Assembly: GCA_947685225.1 (NCBI GenBank)
Contig: CANTUV010000009.1
Location: 3,348,001 to 3,412,000, forward strand
Length of the DNA stretch: 64,000 bases
Direction of reading: 5' to 3'
From: Garcia nutans
Lineage: Eukaryota; Streptophyta; Magnoliopsida; Malpighiales; Euphorbiaceae
The notes below the pieces were generated by a model. It had not been told where the DNA came from and did not search any database. It saw only the letters and a list, made by a program, of their open reading frames with translations. The stretch's first letter is position 1. Each line of letters starts with the position of its first letter. Positions 54,697-64,000 of the stretch are shown here, piece after piece. The position numbers were made by a program, and so were the translations under genes.

Positions 54697-56518
54697 TTTA
54701 CCCATAAATTACTCAGAAAAAATAAAATTCTAAATAAATTCGTAGGTAAATTCTTGGATAATCTCTAGGTAATTTTAAAATATTTGTTTTCAATGAATTT
54801 TTTGGTATTCCTTCGGTAATTCATGGGTATTTACTCAGAAAAGTTATCCATAGGTAAAATTCTGTGGTTAAATTGTATTTTTCTTATTGTGAATCTCTTG
54901 CAAATATGAACATATTGTGATCATATATACATAGTTATTGCTAATAATATAAAAATAAATTTTTCTCTAAAAAAATTGATTACTATTTGTAACAAATCTT
55001 TTTATTCTCTCACAAATATTAATCAATTCTGACCACGTATAAAAAGTCATCGCTAATAATATGATACTAATTTTTCTTCAAAATAAGTAATTACTATTTA
55101 TAATCAATTTTTCTAATCACTTGCAAATATGATCATATTGCGACCACATATAAATAGTTATCGCTAATAATATGGGTGCCTATTTTTTCTCTAAAAAATT
55201 GATTACTATTTATAACAAATCTTCATATTCTCGTGCAAATATTAACTTATTACAACCACATATAAAAAATTATCGCAAATAATATGATATCAAAATTTTT
55301 CTCCAAAATATTTATCAAGTTTTGCGATAAATTTTTCTAATCTCTCGCAAATATTTAACATATTACAACTACCTATAAAATTTCATCATAAAAAAATAAG
55401 GCGTCAATATTTTTCTCCAAAATATTAATCACTATTTGCAATAAAGTATTATAATCTCTCACAAAAATTATTCTATTTGTGACAATATATAAATAGTTAT
55501 CGCTGATAATATGGTACCAATTTTTTAAATATAAATTCTACTTTTTATTTGCTACAAAAAGTTTTATATCCTCGCTAATAACTAAGATTTAGCAATAAAG
55601 TGATATATTCGATTGCAAATAATCTTCCTATTGCTATGACTCATAAAATATCGTCGCTAATAGTATGGCGCCAAATTTTTCCATAGAAAATAACTATTAA
55701 TGGCAACTCTTTATACTATTAGTGACAACATAAAAAATTATGACAACAAATAAATATTTTTTGCGACAATATAGTAACTGGTATCGCTAAAAGTCTATTA
55801 ACGATAAATTTTAGCATCGACTCCTAAATATTTTTTGCAGATGACATATTTTTTTTTTGTAGTGATACTAATTTCATGTCACCACCAAGTCTTGGCTTGG
55901 TGCCTTGTTATTCACACTTTGATCTTGAGTTTGATAACTAAATATTCTTCTTTGGTATATGTAATCAATCAAAAGAAAAGACTACTTGTAAGTTCTATAG
56001 CAAAATTAAGCCTCAAAAAAGGAAAAAAATTAAGTTACAACATTCATCCAAATAAATATAGAGACTAGGAAAATGATTTTATTATAAGTCTCCATATATT
56101 AATTCCTCACATAAAGAGAAACACATACATATAGGGAAAAGAAAAAACCATCTAATTCTTAATTGTTCCACTCATAGCAAACACTATATTTGTCAACATT
56201 ATAATCAAACATGCAAGGACCATTTTGTTTGATAATCCATTTACAAATAGAGCATTTGGGGAAATCTCTATTTTGTATATAAATATCAAACCGATGCTGC
56301 TTATTTTTCAAACATCATGCTACAATAATACTGTGTAATACCCCAAAAATTGGGTGGAAACTTGAATTCAAATTTCTAGTGAAATGGCAGAAGCTTTTCA
56401 CCCAAATCATCATCCTTTGATTTGCAGTGAATTTTGAGACTCATACCTTGTTTTAACTCATTGCTTATTAGTAGTGTTGCTTTAGGTAGTAAAAATCCTG
56501 CTTCACTAATGCTTATCA
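54697..56518 (+). repeat. Duplicated block B, left part (copy of 10431-12037)
   Basis: Contains the same CACTA-like subterminal repeats (to 55864) and S1 3' flank. It keeps about 40 bp after the CACTA end that copy A lost, and it extends into S1-B as far as the Copia-3 insertion. Confidence 0.9.
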
Positions 56519-56978
56519 TGTTAGGGATAATTCCTAATTCCCTAAGAAAATCTAGATCATGCAAATTACCAGACTACTGAATTCTAGATTGAAAGAGAAC
56601 TGAATTGTGTACCTTGCACCAACGTATGTTGAATCTGACGAAGAACTCAGTCGGTTTGTAGTCTTCCAGAGAGAACACAACGCAGTTCAGCGGAAGCAAT
56701 ACCAAAGGAGAGTATGATTCTCTACATTCTGTTTCCCTGGAGACCACGACCGTATTTATACCTGTAGGGTTAGGTTAATTTCTATTTCGGTCCTTTAACA
56801 AAATAGAAATTAATAACTGGTCTCTACACTTTATTTCCTATAAGGGTTTGACACCTCAATAGTCAATAATTCCAATTTAGACGACAAATTAATTTGAATA
56901 TTTAATTTGACTGCCGTATACAATAAATATTTACATAATTAGCCCACATTAAGAATTAATTACAAATTAATTCCAACA
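56519..56978 (-). repeat. Copia-3 3' LTR
   Basis: 460 bp. The complement of the polypurine tract, ATCTCCCACTT, follows at 56979-56989. Confidence 0.95.
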
Positions 56979-57369
56979 ATCTCCCACTTGGGCTAACCTA
57001 TGTTAAATATTATGTATACACCTTAGTGAGCTCAAAATTATGCAGTCATAACAAGGTGTCCCTAACAATCTCGTCCATTGATCATATCAATGAAGGACTG
57101 AAGGGTCAGTCGCCATATTTATCGTGACTCAAACCACCATCAATCACATCACCAATACTCACAAATAACATAGATCAATTATAGGAGTGTAGCATGGAAA
57201 CTACATGTAATGTGATCCAAACATGTCTGTTTCCAACTAGTCACACTTAATTGAGATCAACCACAAAAAATAACACAGAGTGTAATAAACAAAAGTGAAT
57301 ACTTCATTTTCTGCAGAAACTGAATTAACATATCCAAAACCAAATAGAGCATTCAAAACATAATGAACA

Positions 57370-60300
57370 AAACTCCCACTGAAACTAAACATCCTCAAAC
57401 AATATGACACCCACATGAGCAGTGTGCTCATGAAAGACTTTCGGTATCAATGCCTTAGTAAGAGGATCTATAATTATGGAGTTTGTTCTAACATGCTCTA
57501 TGGATATCTGTCCACTCTGTATTTTCTCCATTTACAGCCAGAAACTAAATACCAAATAGCTCCTACTGTTATTGGAGAATCAAATTGTTGAATTAATGTC
57601 ACACTTAAAACTTTATTAGCATTTTCAATGCTAGCCATAATGTGCAGCCCTGTGACATTCAGCAAAGTCAAAAAAAATTCATGATCAAATGTCTCATAGC
57701 ATACTACAAATTCCAAAACCATGGAATGTAGTCTAATGTGGATCTTTTGCTGCTCAAGACATTCGATAAAGTCAGAATCAGTATACCAAATGATCTCATA
57801 CTAATCTGACTTTCTGTATGTGAGCATACGTTCCTTTATTCTCTGAATATATCTTAAAACCTTATTGGCTGCCTTCCAATGATCCATTTTTTTTTATCAC
57901 TAAGATATCAACCTAACATGCCAATTATAAACACAATATTCAGATAAGTATAAACTTGAGTATACACCATAATCCCAACTGCCGATGCATAGGAAACTGC
58001 TACATCTACTGAACCTCAAGTTCATCCTTAAAACACTGTATGAGACTAAACTTATCACCTATGATGATCATGGGTATAAATTGGTTTATATTCTTGCATA
58101 CCAAACCTCTTGAGCATATTCTAAATGTAGCTCTTTTGTAATAATCCAAGAATACATCGAGAGTGATCTCGAAGTATCTGGATCCCTAATACAAAAGAAA
58201 CTTTATCTAAACCTTTCATGCAACAAGACCTTACAGCTGGTAACAAAAATTATGCTATCCACACATAAAACCAGGAAAATAAACCTACTCCCACTGAATT
58301 AGTGAAACACACAGTGATATACACAGTCCTCAATAGCATTTGTCTCAATACCAAATGAGACAACTACTTGATGGAACTAAAGTACCACAAACGAGATGCT
58401 TGCTTGAGCCTATAAATGGATTTTCTTAATTTGCATATCAGTAGCTTTGAGTTTCCTTATTCAAAGCAATCTGACTGCACCAAATAGATTATTTTATCAA
58501 TGTCTCCATAGATAAACACAATCTCAATATCCATTTGATGAAACTCAAGAACAATTGTGCAACGAGAGCCATGATTGTCCTAAAAGAGTCCTTCAATAAA
58601 ACCAAAGAGAAGATCTCTTTATAGTCAATCCATTCCTTCTGAGTAAAGCCTTTAACTGCAAGACATGTTTTATATCTCTCCATATTACCTTTAGAATTCT
58701 TTTTGGTCTTAAATATTCATTTAAAACCAATAAGTTTCTTTCCTTCAGGTAATGAGATAAGATTCCAAACTTTATTGTCTTGCATAAACCTAAACTCTTC
58801 ACTCATTGCCTCAATCCACTTATGAGAGTTAGAATCCTATAGAAATACTACATAAACATCTAGAATAGCACTTCTCTTCTCTCTAATGGACCTATTTAAA
58901 GGCACATGTTCTGGCTCAAATTCTTAAGGTTGATGAGCTTGATCCTAATGAAGAACGGATCTTCAAACTGATGGGAAGTTCTTTAACATTGTCTTATATT
59001 GGATCTAGAATTGCTTCTAGAATAAGAGTGACACTACCACTCTAGAAAACAATGATGAGAATCAAAATTTCCTAACTTGATCTCTCCTCAAAGACAATGT
59101 TTATAACCTTATTTCCCCCCTCAAGCTCAACATCCTAAAGAATGTCACAATACACATCTCAATACACTAATATGGTAGTAGGAATATAAAATTTAGACCC
59201 TATGATCACTCAGAATAACCAATAAAGTAGCAGTTAACATATTTGGAGTCCATTTTTACCCTTATTAGGCCTATAAGGCCTAGCCTTAGCTGGATATCCC
59301 TAAGTATGAAAGTACTTAGACTACTTTGATTGGTACTTAATTAGGAAGATAAACTGCTATATTTAATGCTTTTTCTCAGAAAAGACTCTGATAAGGATGA
59401 ATTACTAATCATACTCCTCATCAAATCCAAAAGAGTCTTGTAATGTCTCTCAGCATCACCATTCATGCTGGTTATACCAATCATTGTGTACTGATGGACT
59501 ATACCACATTTCTGTAGGAAAATAACAATTGGTCCAGAACGCTGCGCACCTGAGCTATCAAATCTGCCACAGTACTCACAACCACAGTCAGATGTAATAG
59601 ATTTAATCTTCTATCAGAGTTGATTTTCAACTTCAGCCTTATAAGATTAAAATAAAGCATCCACAGACTTAGATTTTTCATGAATGAGATGTAGGTACCC
59701 TTAACGTGAGTAATCATCTTATGAATGATATGAATTATCTTTGGTCATTCATGTTGCTATAGAGAATAAACCACAGATATCCATATATATCAACTCTAAG
59801 ATGACTGAAGACTTAATAGCACCTAATCTCTATGTTTGGTCTATTTTAACTTAGTATACTTAACACAGAAATCCAAATCTGTGTAATCAAATGTATCTAG
59901 GATAACATCTGACACAAGATGTTCTATTCTAGATTTGGATGTGTAATCCAAACATCTGTGTCAAAGTTCAGCTGAGTTATCCATATCCAGCTTTCCTTTA
60001 ATATCTCTAGTACTCACTTGCAGAGTTTCATTATAAGAAGCATTGACATTTAACGTATATAAATTATCATAAACATTTAAGAAACTAGTATCACAAATAT
60101 TTGAATCTATAGATAAAGTAAATTATCTGTTTCTAAATGAACAAGAAAAACCAAATTTGTCCAAATAAGAAACAGAAACCAAATTCTATCTAAAAGATAG
60201 TATAACAAAAGTATCTATAAGATTCAAATAATATCCAGTTCTTAAACACAATCTAAAATGTTTTTATGTCTCTACTTCTACCAGTTTGCCATTTACTATA

Positions 60301-60990
60301 TAGACGTATCTTTCACCGTCAATTGGTTTTCAGTAGTTCAATTAACTCTACAATGAAACATTTATATGAATAGTAGCACTGTAATTCATTCAATAAGTGT
60401 TTCTAGATACTAAAGTTGAATTAACCTCATAATAAACCAAACAAGGTACTACCCTTCTTTATACGTCGCGTGGTGAAATTGGGACAGTCCTTCTATTAGC
60501 AGTCTTATTCTTCTTTTCACCTTTGTCCTTATCTGCTGAAGCAACCAAACGAGCATTCTCCCCTTTATTAGCCATCAACTAGATAGATTAAAAGGTCATC
60601 TGGTAAAACCAAATCCAGAGCCTTTAGCCTCTTGGATATTTAGGACATGCTCAGAATATGCTCCCTAATACTACCTTGCTAGTATACCTAACGAAAATTA
60701 AATTACTGAAAATGTCCCCACTTCGACTTCATCACACTTGACATAGTCGCTTTCTAGTTGGGCAAGGTAGTTCATAGCATTATAGCTTTAGCAGAGTGGC
60801 TCCTCAAACATTTCTGGGATTCTTTGATGCATGATCACTGGACCCAAGCAAGATAAAAAATCTCCCACTTCTCATACTGAACCCTCTGAGCATCTTTGCT
60901 CTCTTCAGTAGGAGAAATAGGTTCATCCTTCCTAAATGCTAAGTCCAAATACATGCGTCCCAGATAAATCAACATGTTTGAATTTCTAAA
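57370..60990 (-). pseudogene. Copia-3 gag-pol remnant
   Basis: The same broken pieces as in Copia-1, read on the minus strand: HLDLAFRKDEP-type gag near 60930, KDKGEKKNKT near 60515, an integrase piece near 59500-59700 (THVKGTYISFMKNLSLW), ERYKTCLAVKGFTQKEWIDY near 58620 and GLHIMASIENANKVLSVT near 57600. Peptides differ from those of Copia-1 by only a few residues and share the TGA that replaces a Trp codon. None forms a complete domain. Confidence 0.85.
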
Positions 60991-61249
60991 TCTAAGTTTA
61001 ACCTCTAAAGAAAAGGTACACTAGGAATTTATATAGCATGTTAGCTAAATTCAGAGAAAAATAAAGAAAAATAAATAAAAAATGTACGCTCACGATCCAC
61101 AAATTATAAACTTGATTTTGAGTTTAAATAATGGAAACAAGATACTAGGCACAACGTTAATATTCTCATCTTTGGACATAAAATATTAACTGTAATTGGT
61201 ATCTCACGCAGCAATCAAAATATCGACAATTAGTCCTGTCAGATAATAA

Positions 61250-61361
61250 CCTTCCTTTGGGCCGATATATTATCCACATGGATAAAACCAAATAATTGTC
61301 ACATATTTATTGCCACACGTATATTCAAAACTCAGCCAGATAGCAGCCTTCCTTTGGGCCG
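61250..61361 (-). repeat. Duplicated CGGCCCAAAGGAAGG motif in the Copia-3 leader
   Basis: Complement of the 15-base word at 61250-61264 and 61347-61361, the same 97-bp spacing as in Copia-1. Confidence 0.7.
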
Positions 61362-61739
61362 ACATACTACCCGCAACGAATTTTAATACATCTGTCTAAT
61401 ATCCCAAATAAATTAATTAAAACAATAGAGGTCACTTTGGTGACTTATTGTGTCAATCAATTTATTTTTTTAAAAAAATATTAGACACAATTAGGACTAA
61501 AATGTCAAAATTTAAACTCAAATGTGACAAATTAAAATTTAAAATTATAATTAAAACCAAATATTATAATTTTAAATATTAATGGTCAAATTAATTTTCT
61601 AAATTGTAATTGAAACCAAATATTACAATTTAAAAAATAATAATAATTTTGAGGCTAATTGGGCCTAATTAATTAAAATATAAGTTTTTTTTTTGGGTGA
61701 AATATTAAATTAATGGAAGTTTTAGGGCCAAAAATTGGA

Positions 61740-62130
61740 TTTCAGAAACATAAGGGACCAAAGCGGAATAAGGGCATGGAGGACTGAAATGTAATTTGCC
61801 AGTCCAGGGACCGAATGGGAATTTTCCCATTCATCTTCTTCGCGCACCTAGGTTCAGAAACCCTAGCAGCGCCGCCCGTTTCCAGCTTCGAACCAGCCAC
61901 CGTCTGCCTCATCCGCTGCCGATGATGGCCACTAGAGGGTCGCGCAAGCATCAGCGACACCAACGGCCTCCCTAATCGTCGGTGAATGTCGATGACCCGA
62001 TTGAAATCGTAAGAAAGGGAATCGCGACCTTCAATGGATTTGGGTTCGTACCACCCAATTCCGGCGAACCTCAGCCCCTCTCTTCCTCACCGACGGCAAC
62101 CATACGAAGACTAATGTCTTCCCTCAGTTC
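61740..62130 (-). other. GC-rich segment in the Copia-3 leader
   Basis: A GC-rich island of about 350 bp in an AT-rich element, absent from Copia-1. An open frame at 61742-61963 has no family motif. The base composition and the AAACCCTAGCAGCGCCGCC word (plus strand) resemble a plant gene 5' end, so captured host DNA is possible. Confidence 0.45.
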
Positions 62131-62395
62131 ACCATAATCGAAAAAAAAAAGAAAAAATCAATTGACCCAAATTTCCCTCAAAACTGTTCTTCCATGAACT
62201 GTTCTTATTTTTTTATTTTTTATTTTTGTCATTTAATTTAATCCGAAAATTAAATCAAAATTAACCAAACATATTCCAGAAAATTCTCAACATAAAATTC
62301 AGTCCTGAATTTCAATTTTCCAGAACCAAAACAACAATAATCAAATAAATTGATTCAACAAAAAACAATCTAGAGTCTAGCAATTATGTAGGATG

Positions 62396-62407
62396 GCTCT
62401 AATACCA
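62396..62407 (-). other. Copia-3 primer-binding site (initiator Met tRNA, one mismatch)
   Basis: Reads TGGTATTAGAGC on the minus strand, two bases inside the 5' LTR; one mismatch to TGGTATCAGAGC, at a different base from Copia-1. Confidence 0.85.
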
Positions 62408-62409
62408 CT

Positions 62410-62869
62410 TGTTAGGGATAATTCCTAATTCCCTAAGAAAATCTAGATCATGCAAATTACCAGACTACTGAATTCTAGATTGAAAGAGAACTGAATTGTG
62501 TACCTTGCACCAACGTATGTTGAATCTGACGAAGAACTCAGTCGGTTTGTAGTCTTCCAGAGAGAACACAACGCAGTTCAGCGGAAGCAATACCAAAGGA
62601 GAGTATGATTCTCTACATTCTGTTTCCCTGGAGACCACGACCGTATTTATACCTGTAGGGTTAGGTTAATTTCTATTTCGGTCCTTTAACAAAATAGAAA
62701 TTAATAACTGGTCTCTACACTTTATTTCCTATAAGGGTTTGACACCTCAATAGTCAATAATTCCAATTTAGACCACAAATTAATTTGACTATTTAATTTG
62801 ACTGCCGTATACAATAAATATTTACATAATTAGCCCACATTTAGAATTAATTACAAATTAATTCCAACA
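62410..62869 (-). repeat. Copia-3 5' LTR
   Basis: 460 bp, TG...CA ends, about three differences from 56519-56978. Confidence 0.95.
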
Positions 62870-62935
62870 TATCATTGATAACATTATTAGCGCTTGTAGC
62901 AAAATGAGATTCTGAGTGAGGAAGAGATAATTCAT

Positions 62936-63518
62936 ATTTTTTTTCTTTTTATGATTTTGGAAAAAAATTTATGATTTGGGTTGAGAATAAAAAATTAAGT
63001 TATGAACTTGGTTTTCTTAATTTATCTATGTTTACTATACTCATTAATGGTGTATCCATATAGGATATAGAAAGAAAAATAAGAAAATCAGTTGCCGAAT
63101 TTTTTTAAAGAATAATATCCTTTAGAGTTAATTATTTTGGCTCTTTCTCCTCAATATATATATATATATATTGTTTTTCTTTTTTTTTTTAAAGGATATA
63201 TATATATATATATATATATTTACTTGTAACTCATATCGATTCATTAACTTTATTTTAATATATTTTTTGCTTGTCATGATTTTTTTTAAGGATAAGTGCG
63301 TGTCATGATTTTTAATAGGTTATGTTGAATGAATAATTAGTTTTGGTGTCCCACACGGCAAGCCCATCATTTTCGTTTCATGTCCCACGCGGTAATGTTT
63401 TGACTTTGAATAACAAAATACCAAATGAATAATACAAATATGGAAACCTTATAATAATCATTACTATCATTTTATAACATTATCATTTTCTTCTGTTTGT
63501 CTGATAATATCAACAACC
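62936..63518 (+). promoter_or_regulatory. S1-B/NLR divergent intergenic region
   Basis: 583 bp between the S1-B start (minus strand) and an NLR-like ATG (plus strand). Carries CCCACACGG near 63351 and a CCCACGCGG variant near 63386, and a (TA)n tract whose length differs from copy A. Confidence 0.6.
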
Positions 63519-63578
63519 ATGCCTCTCTTGTACTACATTACTCGTGAATCAGATGATGCACTTGAATCGTCTTTTTAA
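63519..63578 (+). pseudogene. NLR start relic
   Basis: ATG at 63519 in the same upstream context as the NLR at 20334. The first residues MPLLYYITRES align with MPLLCHHTRQ of that NLR. After 19 codons the frame stops, and the DNA continues into the spacer that elsewhere follows the NLR 3' end. The body of the gene is deleted. Confidence 0.65.
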
Positions 63579-64000
63579 AATTTGACATTCTTGTAATTGG
63601 ACATTCTTTTTTTCATAATCGTCTTTTTTAAATAAATAAATTAATAATCATTTATGCGACATTTTTGTAACTGGAGATAGTAAAAATTTGGTATGTAATT
63701 TAATTTATCGAACTAAAAGGTTCTATAAAATTAGTTATACCAAAATAAAAGTGTTTTCCAAAACGGAAAAAAAAAATAATCATTATCAATTTTAATCTAA
63801 AAATCGTAACAGAACTTATCATAAATAGAATAATAAAATTTAAAACTTATTTTTAAATTTAACTACTTACAGTTATAAAATATCGTGATTGTTAATTTAA
63901 TCTGAGTTATATATATATATTTATTTTATTAAACATATTTGCTCCAACATTAATCTTTTCTTCAAAAAAAATATTTATAATATTCAAAAAATTAAAAAGA

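Larger units (their letters stand above)
56519..62869 (-). mobile_element. Copia-3: complete LTR retrotransposon with decayed coding region
   Basis: 6,351 bp with 460-bp LTRs and a 5-bp target duplication TATCA at 56514-56518 and 62870-62874. By eye the LTRs differ at three places. The internal coding region is nearly the same as in Copia-1, including the stop before IFKT, but the LTRs and the leader are only distantly similar to those of Copia-1. Inserted in the opposite orientation and at a different point of the S1 gene. Confidence 0.95.
56159..62935 (-). pseudogene. S1-B: S-protein homologue split by Copia-3
   Basis: Start at 62935 and stop at 56159 on the minus strand. Copia-3 interrupts it within the signal peptide region. 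The rest reads PKATLLISNELKQGMSLKIHCKSKDDDLGEK but then has an in-frame TAG after LLPFH near 56382 and a one-base insertion near 56308 in the A-run after MMFEK. So it has three independent breaks. It keeps the HCKS codons that S1-A has lost. Confidence 0.85.
62870..64000 (+). repeat. Duplicated block B, right part (copy of 18206-19560)
   Basis: Holds the S1-B 5' end, the divergent intergenic region, the NLR start relic and the spacer repeat (copy 3, from about 63620). It runs off the window end still matching copy A. Confidence 0.9.

Noticed and set aside
61742..61963. A 73-codon minus-strand frame as a host gene
   Set aside because: It lies inside the Copia-3 leader and has no start context or family motif; kept only as a possible captured fragment.

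Overview
The window is AT-rich nuclear DNA from a flowering plant, most likely a core eudicot; I cannot name the species. The reasons are an endogenous caulimovirid, Copia and Gypsy LTR retrotransposons primed by initiator-Met tRNA, plant SINEs, an S-protein-homologue (self-incompatibility S1) cluster, an RPM1-like NLR gene, a DUF241 gene and an IST1-like gene with GT-AG introns. Real host genes are few and small; most of the sequence is mobile DNA and its debris.

Layout. 1-7784: an endogenous pararetrovirus locus. A long polyprotein frame is open at the left edge and carries a capsid-like region, CCHC knuckle, protease, RT and RNase H, with one premature stop. A second frame of unknown function, a promoter-like intergenic region and a nearly identical inverted fragment of the RT follow. 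7785-10430: no gene seen. 10431-23500: a duplicated host block built from S1-family genes (minus strand) facing RPM1-like NLR genes (plus strand) across about 590 bp. S1-A is split by Copia-1 (12038-18205), the NLR beside it has collapsed to a promoter plus a few bases, a second NLR (20334-21938) is open but lacks its NB domain, and S1-C (22837-23268) is intact. 23500-26020: a LINE tail, AT-rich DNA and a fourth, dead S1 copy.

26020-42010: a three-level nest. An old minus-strand Copia fragment contains a hAT-type MITE (27485-28015) and a Gypsy chromovirus (28738-40099), which itself contains a Tnt1-like Copia (30591-35583). The insertions have exact target-site duplications. 42017-44004: the first three exons of an IST1-like gene, cut off at its third splice donor by the Copia fragment and carrying a SINE/LINE-like retroposon in intron 2. 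44005-48220: very AT-rich DNA with a tRNA-derived SINE. 48224-49188: a DUF241 gene with one frameshift. 50160-51036: a TRIM element. 51040-54690: AT-rich DNA with relics of a DUF241 gene and of a LINE.

54697-64000: a second direct copy of the 10431-19560 block. Its S1 gene (S1-B) is split by Copia-3 (56519-62869), inserted at a different site and in the opposite orientation to Copia-1. The two Copia elements share at least one nonsense codon and nearly identical internal sequence but have clearly different LTRs, while the two LTRs within each copy are almost identical. This points to a coding-dead family that moves in trans and exchanges LTRs. The most unusual signals are this mosaic Copia pair, the repeated divergent S1/NLR arrangement with matching NLR collapse, and the inverted RT fragment beside a nearly open pararetrovirus.
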